A stretch of DNA of 37,850 nt from Acaryochloris sp. IP29b_bin.137 (GTDB lineage: Bacteria > Cyanobacteriota > Cyanobacteriia > Thermosynechococcales > Thermosynechococcaceae): assembly GCF_028285745.1 (NCBI RefSeq), contig NZ_JANQOP010000009.1, positions 1-37,850 of the forward strand, given 5' to 3'. The notes below the pieces were generated by a model. That model did no database searches. It was not told the origin of the DNA and saw only the letters and a list, made by a program, of their open reading frames with translations. Below, piece by piece: positions 20,295-28,294 of the stretch (its first letter is position 1; each line of letters starts with the position of its first letter). The position numbers and the translations under genes are program-made.

Positions 20295-21332
20295 ATGACT
20301 TACTGGTCGGATGTCCAAGAACAGCCTCAGATTTTACACGCTCTGATTCAAACTTATCAACAGAGTCAGGTATGGTCTCAGCTAATAGCTGATTCCGGCC
20401 TGATTGTGCTATCGGGGATGGGCGCTTCCTATAATGCACTTTATCCAGCTTGGTTCTATCTAAATCAGCAAGGTAGAACCGCCTTACATCTGGAAACCTC
20501 TACCTTAATTCACTACTTGCCATCATTACTGGGGACCTGCGAAGTGATGGTGGTGGTGTCGCAATCGGGCGAAAGTATCGAAATCAAGAAATTGGTTGAG
20601 CAGTTAGAGACGCGCCGTCGGCAAGATTTAAAGACTCCTGTCCTGATTAGCGTTACCAATTCTGCCCAAAATACCTTGGCAAATTATGGTGATATATCTT
20701 TGCCCACCCATGCTGGCGCAGAAGTGGGGATTGCCACGAAAACGTACACAAGCTCAATGTTGATGCTCAATTTTGTCGCCAAGGCTTTGGTTGGACAGCT
20801 ACAAAGTCAGGATTTTGAAACTGGAACTGCGATCGCAACTCTTTGCCAAGACTGGTTAGACAAAAAAACTGCCAGTGTGGAAGCAGCGTTTGAGGCTTTT
20901 CAAGCCATTACCTACATGGCTCTGATTGGGCGTGGTCCTGCTCTAGCCACTGCCCATAATGGGGCCTTGATTTTCAAAGAAGGGGTGCGCTTACCGGCTG
21001 AAGGCTATTCTGGTGGTCAGTTTCGCCATGGCCCTAGAGAAATGATATCCGCCGATTTAGGGCTGCTGGTTCTGACTAGCCCAGATGCGACCCTCGATCT
21101 CAATCTACGCCTAGCCGCAGATATCCTGGACTATGGCGGTAGGTTAGTATGCATCGGACAGCCTGGCTCACCTGCAGGCGTCAGTATTGCACTACCCTCC
21201 GCGATCGATTCCTTGTACTATCCCATTTTAGAAATTCTGCCCATTCAGCTCCTGGCAGCTCGGCTTGCATCTGATCGGAATTTAGAACCTGGAGTATTTC
21301 GCTGGTCGGGGAAGGTGGTAGATCAGGAATAG
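20295..21332 (+). CDS. SIS-domain sugar-phosphate isomerase-like protein (no glutaminase domain)
   Basis: This 345-residue protein has two SIS domains like the isomerase half of GlmS and the AgaS/FrlB group, without an N-terminal glutaminase domain. The first SIS has SGMGASYNA and the phosphosugar loop VVVSQSGESIEI. The second has LIGRGPALATAHNGALIFKE. The catalytic-region segment GYSGGQFRHGPREMI follows, keeping the Glu and His used by GlmS. The end, FRWSGKVVDQE, carries the conserved C-terminal lysine. It probably binds an amino-sugar or fructose-amine phosphate, but the substrate and direction are unknown. The ATG lies 2 bp after the PP2C stop with no ribosome site of its own, so translation is likely coupled. 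The link to phosphatase signalling is inferred only from position. Confidence 0.88.
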   Translation: MTYWSDVQEQPQILHALIQTYQQSQVWSQLIADSGLIVLSGMGASYNALYPAWFYLNQQGRTALHLETSTLIHYLPSLLGTCEVMVVVSQSGESIEIKKLVEQLETRRRQDLKTPVLISVTNSAQNTLANYGDISLPTHAGAEVGIATKTYTSSMLMLNFVAKALVGQLQSQDFETGTAIATLCQDWLDKKTASVEAAFEAFQAITYMALIGRGPALATAHNGALIFKEGVRLPAEGYSGGQFRHGPREMISADLGLLVLTSPDATLDLNLRLAADILDYGGRLVCIGQPGSPAGVSIALPSAIDSLYYPILEILPIQLLAARLASDRNLEPGVFRWSGKVVDQE

Positions 21333-21350
21333 CCTTGCCAACAAGAACAA

Positions 21351-21380
21351 ACCCAGGTTGCTTTTTACAACAACCTGGGT
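21351..21380 (-). terminator. Rho-independent-like terminator after the ApcB-like gene
   Basis: A perfect 10-bp inverted repeat, ACCCAGGTTG and CAACCTGGGT with a 10-nt loop, lies 54 bp past the stop of the minus-strand ApcB-like gene. Read on the minus strand, it is followed by a T-rich stretch (TTTGTTCTTGTT). It may also stop transcripts from the convergent SIS gene. Confidence 0.65.
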
Positions 21381-21433
21381 CAAATTCTTAGAAGGAGAAA
21401 CACTAGACAGAGAAGCAAGGGGAAACCCAAAGC

Positions 21434-21910
21434 TTAGCTCAATCCGGCGCAGAGGTGATCGAAATATGGTGCAATCTCATGACCTGCATCAGCGCCAACT
21501 AAAAGGGGAGTGACGTCTTTCATGGCTTGGATCGCTTTTACGGTTGCAGCGAGGGGTACACCCAAAGCCAAGTAGGTCTCTTTCAAGCCATTCAGCACTC
21601 GCGAGTCAAGAATGGCAGTATCACCCGATACCATGGCATAAGTGGAATAGCGAAGGTAAAAATCCAGGTCGCGAACACAGGCAGCGTAGCGGCGGGTCGT
21701 TTGTAAACCAGTGTCTTCGTCGCTACTGAGAGACTTGGCAACAGCATCCCTGACAATAGCAGCCGCGTTCTCTCGAATAAGGGCAGCAGCTTGGACCCTA
21801 GGCTCATCAATTCGGAAGTCATGTTTGAGCTGCTGTAAAGCACTCCCATCAATGTATTTACCTTGAAGGTCAAATGAGGTAATCACAGCGGTGATTGTGT
21901 TTTCCATCAT
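21434..21910 (-). CDS. Allophycocyanin beta-like phycobiliprotein, divergent and solitary
   Basis: This is a globin-fold phycobiliprotein close to the allophycocyanin beta subunit Apc[76 protein letters not shown] and [10 protein letters not shown]. The bilin-binding cysteine in RYAACVRD is kept. Compared with the ApcB sequence I remember, four residues are missing before TTRRYAAC. The RPGGN segment there is gone, and the asparagine ten residues before the cysteine, normally N-methylated, is a glycine. ATG codons at 21910 and 21907 are both possible; AGGGAAG is spaced for either. No apcA, linker or lyase gene is near, and a terminator follows. It could be a photosensory, stress-related or far-red-adapted paralogue. 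I do not call it the main apcB. Confidence 0.85.
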   Translation of the reverse strand: MMENTITAVITSFDLQGKYIDGSALQQLKHDFRIDEPRVQAAALIRENAAAIVRDAVAKSLSSDEDTGLQTTRRYAACVRDLDFYLRYSTYAMVSGDTAILDSRVLNGLKETYLALGVPLAATVKAIQAMKDVTPLLVGADAGHEIAPYFDHLCAGLS

Positions 21911-22446
21911 TATGTAACTTCCCTACCTGCTTCCTTGTTAAATGTCGATAAATCGGAAAATTAAAAGTTGTCCAGCACTAGGCCAAACCAGAAATCATAG
22001 CGGGCAAGCCTGTTGTCTGCGGGAGCAGACGGGGCCGATGCTGCGATGAAAAATGGATGCAGATGCTGCCAAACCAATAAACTCTATATCTAATAGTAGC
22101 TTTAATCTGGACGAATCGCTCAGACTAATTGGACTCTAACGTGAGGATCGCAATGTCCTCCGACACCATTTTCAGCTAAGACGGTAACCGCTGCAGGGCA
22201 GATGTAACAGTTTTTAATATTCAATTCAATGTTCCTGAGTGGGGAGGGGTTGCCAGGGATCGGAGAGGGGTTTATCCACTGGTGCTTGGCGGGCTGAGCC
22301 GGAATGGATTGCATCACCTAAAATCTTCCCGGACGCAGACTAGGTCCAGCAATCAGACCTATTTTGTCGTTATTGATAATCTCAGCTTCCGTCAAATCTC
22401 CTGAACATTACTCATGATGCGATAAAACGGTTAATAGTTCGTTCAG
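21911..22446. other. 536-bp intergenic region upstream of the ApcB-like gene
   Basis: This region lies between divergent genes and should carry both promoters. It contains one low-confidence minus-strand small ORF (listed separately). An 8-bp inverted repeat at its right edge (TCGTTCAG 22439-22446 and CTGAACGA 22453-22460) spans the first possible start of the SPOR-like gene. No promoter boxes or RNA genes are clear. Confidence 0.4.
22120..22314 (-). CDS. Candidate small cysteine-containing ORF, unrecognised
   Basis: This frame of about 64 residues starts MQSIPAQPAKHQWINPS. It ends with a more protein-like stretch, NCYICPAAVTVLAENGVGG followed by HCDPHVRVQLV, holding three cysteines and a histidine. 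A GTG just upstream (22317) could also start it. GGGAAG lies a little too far upstream for a normal ribosome site. It is on the same strand as the ApcB-like gene, about 210 bp before it. No family is recognised, and it could be chance. Confidence 0.28.
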   Translation of the reverse strand: MQSIPAQPAKHQWINPSPIPGNPSPLRNIELNIKNCYICPAAVTVLAENGVGGHCDPHVRVQLV

Positions 22447-22491
22447 ATGCGACTGAACGATCCTCTTCTTTACCGATTTGCTATTGCTGCT

Positions 22492-23664
22492 ATGACTGAT
22501 CCGACTTCCAATTCTCCCCATCCCCTGTTACAAGCTGCACTGGGTACATTGGACATGACCGTTGAATCTGAAATGTCTCTTTTTCGGCAGTATCAGACCC
22601 TAGCCACCCTTCCCGAGGTCGAAGAAGAGCAGCCAAGCGAGCCGCATCAATTACCTCAAGCCTCATCTGAATCCGCTTTAGCAGATCAGGTGTCCCCCTC
22701 TTCTCCCTCATTACCGACAGTGGATGAAGAACCGATCGCACCGCATATGGAGCTCACTGATGATATTGCTGTGGATCTGACCCCCTCGGAGCTAGCCCTC
22801 TTCCAGGTCGATACCCCAACTGATCCGCACTCGGAGGCTTTCCCTAATCATCTGGAACAACAAGAAGCCGTTTTGGAATCCCCTGCCGTTGACCCGACTT
22901 CACCGGTCGCAGGGGCACCTTTGACCACGGAAGAGAAGGAAAACGATCCCCATGTGTCTCGGTTGGATCCTGCCATTGAAGATTATTTAGATTCTTCAAC
23001 CGCTCTGCGGCAGCACCTAGAAGAGTCGGCTATCGAGCCTGAATCTGATCCCAATGTGGGCTCGTTCAACCTGCAAAAAGCACTGCTGTTGCTGGGGCTC
23101 AGTATTTTGGGTGCCCTTGTTGTCGTGTTGTTGCTAAACGTGACGGGTTTACGCCAAAAACTTTGGCCGCCGAAGCGGTCTCAGCCAACTACGTCTCAGA
23201 ATAATTCAGAGTCGCCTGCTCCATCTGGGACAACCGATACGTCTCCCACCCCCACCTCCTCGACCGTGGCGACACAGGGACCAGACTTATCAACGAAGGA
23301 ATTTTCGGACGTCAATTTAGGCAATCTCAGTCGCCTAGAGCCAAAGGCTGATCCTATCCCCTCATCCCCTCCATCCACTCCCTCACCAGCTGAGGCTAGC
23401 CCAACCCCCATGCCATCACAGGAATCTGTTCCGATCGTCAAGAATCAAACGTCTCAGACCCAGTTGTTCTACGTGGTGCTGCCCTATAACAATGCGGCAT
23501 CTTTAAGCCAAGCTCAGAACCTTGTCCCCACCGCTTTCTTAACGACGGGCCCCAATGGCCAGCAAGTTCAAGTGGGAGCACTAAAGACCCTGGAGGCAGC
23601 GCAGCGGCTGGCAAAGCAGTTGCGATCGCAAGGGTTATCCGCAGGGATTGTAGCACCCAATTAA
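22492..23664 (+). CDS. Single-pass membrane protein with SPOR-like C-terminal domain
   Basis: From ATG 22492 this is a 390-residue protein. It has an acidic, Pro/Ser/Glu-rich N-terminal half, presumably cytoplasmic, starting MTDPTSNSPHPLLQAALGTL. One membrane helix follows (ALLLLGLSILGALVVVLLLN), then a Pro/Ser/Thr-rich linker and a C-terminal domain of about 70 residues. That domain has LFYVVLPYNNAASLSQAQ and GALKTLEAAQRLAKQLRSQG, a layout like SPOR domains that bind denuded peptidoglycan. Related cyanobacterial proteins exist, but I know of no assigned role; septum or cell-wall binding is a guess. An upstream ATG (22447) would add 15 residues, but it sits in the loop of an inverted repeat and the added segment looks non-native. 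Neither start has a clear ribosome site. Confidence 0.78.
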   Translation: MTDPTSNSPHPLLQAALGTLDMTVESEMSLFRQYQTLATLPEVEEEQPSEPHQLPQASSESALADQVSPSSPSLPTVDEEPIAPHMELTDDIAVDLTPSELALFQVDTPTDPHSEAFPNHLEQQEAVLESPAVDPTSPVAGAPLTTEEKENDPHVSRLDPAIEDYLDSSTALRQHLEESAIEPESDPNVGSFNLQKALLLLGLSILGALVVVLLLNVTGLRQKLWPPKRSQPTTSQNNSESPAPSGTTDTSPTPTSSTVATQGPDLSTKEFSDVNLGNLSRLEPKADPIPSSPPSTPSPAEASPTPMPSQESVPIVKNQTSQTQLFYVVLPYNNAASLSQAQNLVPTAFLTTGPNGQQVQVGALKTLEAAQRLAKQLRSQGLSAGIVAPN

Positions 23665-23681
23665 GGTCTGACTCACCCTAG

Positions 23682-25694
23682 TCAACTGACGTTAGCCATA
23701 GGGGTGAGGGGGGAAGCGGGGATGTAATGGGGGGCTGAGCCTGTTGGCGATGGCTCGGTGGGTTCCGGCAATAAAAACTCGCGGATAATCCGCACTAGCG
23801 CCTTCTGGGCCAATCCCGTGGCAATCTGTTGCCCCAGTGCTTGGGTTTCCGGTTTGACCAGCAGGGAGGGGATAACGGTGGCGATTTTAACCGGATCAAA
23901 TCCAGGAGTGTCTTGTAGAAGACCGACAATCCGCTGGATATGTCCCAAATTCGCTTCTAGATGGGCCACAGAGTCTGCATCTACTTCCCAACCCATCTGC
24001 GCTCGAAACTTAGCGGTCAGACCTTGCCAAGTCGTTTGACCAAAGGCATCGATACCATTGACGATTTCTTGGGCCATGCGATCGCGAATCAGCTCCCCTC
24101 GTTCTGAGAACAGGTAATCGAGGGCTTGGTCGAGGGAACCACTGAGATCGTAATCAAAATTATTGCGGGCATTCTTCATCAAGTTTTCTAGACGATTCCA
24201 GCGAAAACTGTCTTCCTTGAACAGTAAGTCTTTTAGACTTTCTCGCAGTTCAGGAGCTGGATCTGTCAGAATGCGTTTGGCTACGTAGGGATAGGCCGCA
24301 CTGAGGACCTTAAAGTCTTTATCCACGCCGATGGCAATCCCTTCCATGGTCAGGAGGGAGCGCACAATCAGAGCGTAATAAGAGGGAACCCGAAAAGGGT
24401 ACTCGTACATAATTTCCGAGAGCTGATCAAAAATGCTCTGGATATTGAGTTCCGCAACGCTAGCGCCCAAGGCATTGTTAAAGACAACCCCTAAGGCTGG
24501 AATAATAGGCTCTAAATCAGTGTCAGGGGTCAAAAACCCTAAATGCACATAATCGTGGGCCAGCGGTTCGAACTCCCGATTGATGATGTGGACAATGGCA
24601 TTAATTAGGCCATAGCGCTGTTCCAGCTTAATTTCGCTCATCATCCCGAAATCAAGATAAGCGAGCTTGCCATCAGGGGTCGCCAGTAAATTCCCAGGAT
24701 GCGGATCCGCATGGAAAAATCCATGCTCTAAAAGCTGACGCAAAGAGCAGTTCACCCCAACATCAATCAGATGACGAGCATCGATGCCTTGGGCCTGGAT
24801 TTTCTGGGGCTGATTGAGTTTGGTCCCCGTAATCCATTCCATGGTCAATACCCGACGATTGGTATATTCCCAATAAATTCTAGGAACATAGATCTCAGGT
24901 AAGTAGCCGTATAGGTGGGCAAAACGCTCTGCGTTTCGTCCCTCCTGGGTATAGTCCACTTCTTCGAACAGTCGCCCAGCAAACTCATCCAAGATACCGA
25001 CTAAGTCACTTCGAATCGACTTGTTCGTTTTTTGGACCCAGGCGGCTAAGCCACGCAAGATATAGATATCAAGCGTCACCTGTTCCGCTAGGTCAGGGCG
25101 TTGAACTTTAACGGCAACCCATTCTCCGGTGTGTAATTGGCCTTTATAGACTTGACCCAGCGAGGCAGCCGCAATGGGTTCGGAGGTTAGTTGGGCATAC
25201 AGATCTGCGGGGGCACGTCCCAATTCTTCTTCAATAAATCGATAGGCAATCTGGTTTGAAAATGCTGGCAACTGGTCTTGGAGTTTGGATAGCTCTTCTA
25301 GGTAAGGTCCTGTCAGAATATCGGGGCGGGTGGATAGGGCTTGACCAATTTTGATAAAGGCTGGACCTAAGGCAGTTAAAGTCTCCCGCAACTGGACCGC
25401 ACGACGCTTTTGCCGTTCTGGAGTGGATGGAGTGCGTTTGTCCCACCAGCGCCGCCCCAGCAATAGGAGAAAAGGCCAAAGGATGGTCACCCAACGCTGA
25501 AGCACGCGAAAAATCTGGCCTTGAAATTTTTGTTGTATTTTGGCTGGATCATACGCCTCGAAGGCAGTCGCGGAAGGCAGGTTCCCTGGTGTTGCCGTTG
25601 CGATCGCAGTTGTGGTTTCCGCAGAAAAAGGTGCTGTGGGTTCTGCAGCAGGCAGTGATGGGGAGCGCGGGGAAGTCGATTCAGCCAAGGTCAT
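23682..25694 (-). CDS. ABC1/UbiB (AarF) family atypical kinase
   Basis: This protein of about 670 residues belongs to the ABC1 kinase-like family, which in cyanobacteria and plastids is linked to quinone and lipid metabolism and stress tolerance. Hallmarks are present in order: the KxGQ motif in FIKIGQALSTRPDIL, the alanine-rich loop PIAAASLGQVYKG, the ATP lysine in VAVKVQRP, EEVDYTQEGRNAERF, HGFFHADPHPGNLL (catalytic loop) and YLDFGMMSE (metal-binding loop). The N-terminal 50 residues are low-complexity Ala/Thr/Pro, and a hydrophobic stretch near VTILWPFLLLLG may associate with membranes. ATG 25694 is preferred; TTG 25715 would add seven residues. It converges on the SPOR-like gene with a 17-bp gap. 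Which of the several cyanobacterial paralogues this is cannot be said. Confidence 0.93.
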   Translation of the reverse strand: MTLAESTSPRSPSLPAAEPTAPFSAETTTAIATATPGNLPSATAFEAYDPAKIQQKFQGQIFRVLQRWVTILWPFLLLLGRRWWDKRTPSTPERQKRRAVQLRETLTALGPAFIKIGQALSTRPDILTGPYLEELSKLQDQLPAFSNQIAYRFIEEELGRAPADLYAQLTSEPIAAASLGQVYKGQLHTGEWVAVKVQRPDLAEQVTLDIYILRGLAAWVQKTNKSIRSDLVGILDEFAGRLFEEVDYTQEGRNAERFAHLYGYLPEIYVPRIYWEYTNRRVLTMEWITGTKLNQPQKIQAQGIDARHLIDVGVNCSLRQLLEHGFFHADPHPGNLLATPDGKLAYLDFGMMSEIKLEQRYGLINAIVHIINREFEPLAHDYVHLGFLTPDTDLEPIIPALGVVFNNALGASVAELNIQSIFDQLSEIMYEYPFRVPSYYALIVRSLLTMEGIAIGVDKDFKVLSAAYPYVAKRILTDPAPELRESLKDLLFKEDSFRWNRLENLMKNARNNFDYDLSGSLDQALDYLFSERGELIRDRMAQEIVNGIDAFGQTTWQGLTAKFRAQMGWEVDADSVAHLEANLGHIQRIVGLLQDTPGFDPVKIATVIPSLLVKPETQALGQQIATGLAQKALVRIIREFLLPEPTEPSPTGSAPHYIPASPLTPMANVS

Positions 25695-26306
25695 AGTTGT
25701 GAAGGTCTGGGACAAAACTACTCAGAAGTATCAACATGACTAATCGCTGCACGTCACTGCACGGACCAGGATAGTAAGATACTGTCTCTTGTTAAGCATT
25801 GTAACAATTAAGCTGTCTTTCTGTTGGGGGATAAGAGTTTGCTCAATGTCGAAGATTAACCGGGGCAGTTGGGATCGCAGGTTCCTCTTATCCAAACCAG
25901 TCAATCAAATCGTCTTTGTTCAAAGTTCAAAGGCCTGAATGACGGTGGTCAGGCATTGAGTATCGTAGGGCTCAACTAAAAAAACAATTAAGATAATGAA
26001 CCTGTTGTATCAGGATGCAGGCTTAAAACATTGATCAGTAGTTCAAGCTAGGTGGGCTTTACAGCCTCATTGGAGGGGCTAGGAAGACAAGCGCTAAGTT
26101 TGTTTGAATAAGGGTGTCAGAAACGGTGATGAGCATATATAGTGTTTATCTATGGTTAACGACCATACATATAGTGCTTGTAGAGTATTCTTCATTTGTT
26201 GCGTCGCTGCTTATCGCTTGACGGACTAGCCGTGCAATACTTGGAAAATTAAATTCTGCACAGTGCGAATCCACTCTGTTCTTCTAACCTCAACGCTAGA
26301 TGTACT
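25695..26306. other. 612-bp region upstream of the class II reductase
   Basis: This region lies between divergent genes. It holds the NrdR-box-like pair at 26130-26177 and a short 6-bp inverted repeat (GCCTGA 25933-25938, TCAGGC 25949-25954). I looked for a cobalamin riboswitch, which is common before B12-linked genes, and saw no B12 box or conserved core. No ORF of interest is present. Confidence 0.45.
26130..26177 (+). promoter_or_regulatory. Tandem NrdR-box-like sites upstream of nrdJ
   Basis: Two 16-bp sites, 26130-26145 (ending ATATATAGTGT) and 26162-26177 (ending ACATATAGTGC), each match about 12 of 16 positions of a palindromic ACACTATATATAGTGT-like NrdR box. Their centres are 32 bp apart, three helical turns, the arrangement typical for this nucleotide-sensing repressor of ribonucleotide reductase genes. 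They lie about 130-180 bp before the nrdJ start. Confidence 0.6.
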
Positions 26307-28256
26307 ATGGTTGCCACTCAATCTCTAACGACTGATCTCAGCGAATCCCAAAAAGCGGTTCTCCAAAAATATCTCATCGAAGATGAAGTCTCCTGGGAAG
26401 ATGTGGTTCACCGAGTTGCGGCCTATGTGGCCAGCGCGGAGGCGACCCCTGAGCAGCAAAGCTACTGGCAAGAGAAATTTCTATCGATTCTGCAACCGAT
26501 GAAGTTTGTGCCTGGCGGGTCCATTTTGGCCAACTGTAACCATGGCACCCGAGGATTGCTCAATTGTTTTGTCCTTTCCGCTGAAGATCATATCCACGAC
26601 ATTACTAAGTTGGTGTCTGACTCGGTCCTCACCACTAAGTTTAGAGGTGGAGTAGGGATAAATATTGGGGCAGAAGGAACCAAGGGATATATTCGCCACA
26701 AGGGCGCACCGTTCCAAGATGGAAAGGCGCTGGGGCCCTGTGCTGTTTTGGATATGGTGTCCGAGAACTCCAAGAAAATCACGACTGGCAACAAGGCCCG
26801 TCGGGGAGCGTTCCTCTTTTCGATGAACTGGAAGCACCCAGATATTTGGGAATTTATTCAGGCTAAAACCCAGTCCACTATCGATGCCAATTTTGCTAAG
26901 TCGATGATCGAGCAGTTGGCCCAAATTGCGCAAAGTGATACCCCCTCTCAGAACAAGCAGGAAAAGCTCAAAGCCTTGCATACGGAGGTTGGCACTGCTT
27001 GGGTGGAAACCCATTTGAACCCGGAAGGAAAACGCGATCGCAGATGGCATAACGCCAACATCTCGGTTCAGCTCGATGATGAGTTCTTTACCAAGCTTGA
27101 TCAAGGGGATGAGAAAGCCAATAAACTCTGGCAGGCCATGGCCGAAAATGCCCATGCCACTGCAGATCCAGGCTTACTCCTGATCGACAATGCCAAGCGT
27201 CGTAGTCCGATTCGCGATTTTGTCACCTGCACGAATCCTTGTGGGGAAATTTTCTTGCCGCCCAACTCGGCTTGCAATCTCGGTTCCCTGGTCCTCACCA
27301 AGTTTGTGAGTCGCAATCCAGAGGGCAAGGTGGAGATTGATTGGGAGGATTTAGCCGAAACCGTCAAAATCGCTATTCGTTTCCTCGATAACGTGTTGGA
27401 TGTGTCTGAATTTGCCACCCCCGACCAAAAGCATAATGTTCGCCATGTTTTCCGCCAGCTGGGTCTAGGCATTATGGGGTGGGCCGATTACCTGAAACTC
27501 GCTCGGATTCCCTATGATTCAGCCCAGCACCTAGAAGAAATTGATCGCTGGGGCGGCTGGATTGCAGATCATGCCTATCGAGCCTCAGAAACCATCGCTG
27601 CCGAGAAAGGAGCCTGCGGCGTTTGGGATCAGATTAAAGAGATTCGGACTGGCAATCCGTTCGAACGCTGGGTCGATAGTGAAGGTCACCCCTATAACGG
27701 TATTGAAGCTCAAAATAGCGACCGTCAAGATTTGACCCAAGTGCCTCGCCGCAATTCTACGGTTCTCTCTATTGCGCCGACGGGCAGTATCGCACAGCTG
27801 GCAGCTTGTTCTTGGGCCTTTGAACCTGACTTTGGGTTAACCCTGTGGAAGCAAGTGTTTGTGGATGCCTCTCGCAGCCAACAAAATTGGGTGCAAATTC
27901 TCAATCCTTATCTGGATGAGTTGAACCTACCGGAAGCAGATGCTGAAGTCGTCAAACAAACGGGATCTCTTGCAGATACCAACTATGGCAAACAGCATCC
28001 AGATATAGCCCGCAGTTTTAAGATTGCTCGGGAGATTCCACCCGGATGGCATATCCTGGTGCAGTCCAAATGGCAGAGCTGGATTGATTCTTCGATTTCC
28101 AAAACCATTAATCTCCCGGCCCATGCCACGGTGGAGGAAATTAAGCAGATTTATCGGTTGGCCGAAAAAGCAGGATTAAAGGGCGTCACTATTTATCGGT
28201 CTGGCACCTTAGATTCTGAACCCATCAAGGTGGGTAATAGCGAGAAAGACTCCTAG
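26307..28256 (+). CDS. nrdJ: Class II ribonucleotide reductase, catalytic part (adenosylcobalamin-dependent)
   Basis: This enzyme reduces ribonucleotides to deoxyribonucleotides using adenosylcobalamin to make the thiyl radical, so it works with or without oxygen. The 649-residue protein keeps the three active-site cysteines: Cys87 (LLNCFVLS), radical Cys312 (TNPCGEIF, with Glu314) and Cys323 (SACNLGSL). The 11-residue spacing between the last two matches the Thermotoga enzyme. Further motifs are FRGGVGINIG, GNKARRGAF and SIAPTGSIAQ. It has no N-terminal ATP cone and ends at YRSGTLDSEPIKV. The usual C-terminal TSCPD domain and zinc ribbon are therefore absent here and encoded by the next gene, 38 bp downstream. 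NrdR-like boxes lie upstream. It is probably the cell's supply of dNTPs, but other reductases outside the window cannot be excluded. Confidence 0.95.
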   Translation: MVATQSLTTDLSESQKAVLQKYLIEDEVSWEDVVHRVAAYVASAEATPEQQSYWQEKFLSILQPMKFVPGGSILANCNHGTRGLLNCFVLSAEDHIHDITKLVSDSVLTTKFRGGVGINIGAEGTKGYIRHKGAPFQDGKALGPCAVLDMVSENSKKITTGNKARRGAFLFSMNWKHPDIWEFIQAKTQSTIDANFAKSMIEQLAQIAQSDTPSQNKQEKLKALHTEVGTAWVETHLNPEGKRDRRWHNANISVQLDDEFFTKLDQGDEKANKLWQAMAENAHATADPGLLLIDNAKRRSPIRDFVTCTNPCGEIFLPPNSACNLGSLVLTKFVSRNPEGKVEIDWEDLAETVKIAIRFLDNVLDVSEFATPDQKHNVRHVFRQLGLGIMGWADYLKLARIPYDSAQHLEEIDRWGGWIADHAYRASETIAAEKGACGVWDQIKEIRTGNPFERWVDSEGHPYNGIEAQNSDRQDLTQVPRRNSTVLSIAPTGSIAQLAACSWAFEPDFGLTLWKQVFVDASRSQQNWVQILNPYLDELNLPEADAEVVKQTGSLADTNYGKQHPDIARSFKIAREIPPGWHILVQSKWQSWIDSSISKTINLPAHATVEEIKQIYRLAEKAGLKGVTIYRSGTLDSEPIKVGNSEKDS

Positions 28257-28294
28257 TCCCCATCACTTAGCAAGACGCAGCAGAAGGAACTAGC

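Noticed and set aside
25695..26306. Cobalamin riboswitch before the B12-dependent reductase
   Set aside because: I looked for the B12 box and conserved core in the whole upstream region and did not see them. Expression control by NrdR-like boxes fits better.
26481..27155. 224-residue minus-strand open frame inside nrdJ
   Set aside because: It is antisense to a strongly conserved catalytic gene and has no recognisable domain; it is a shadow of the codon pattern.
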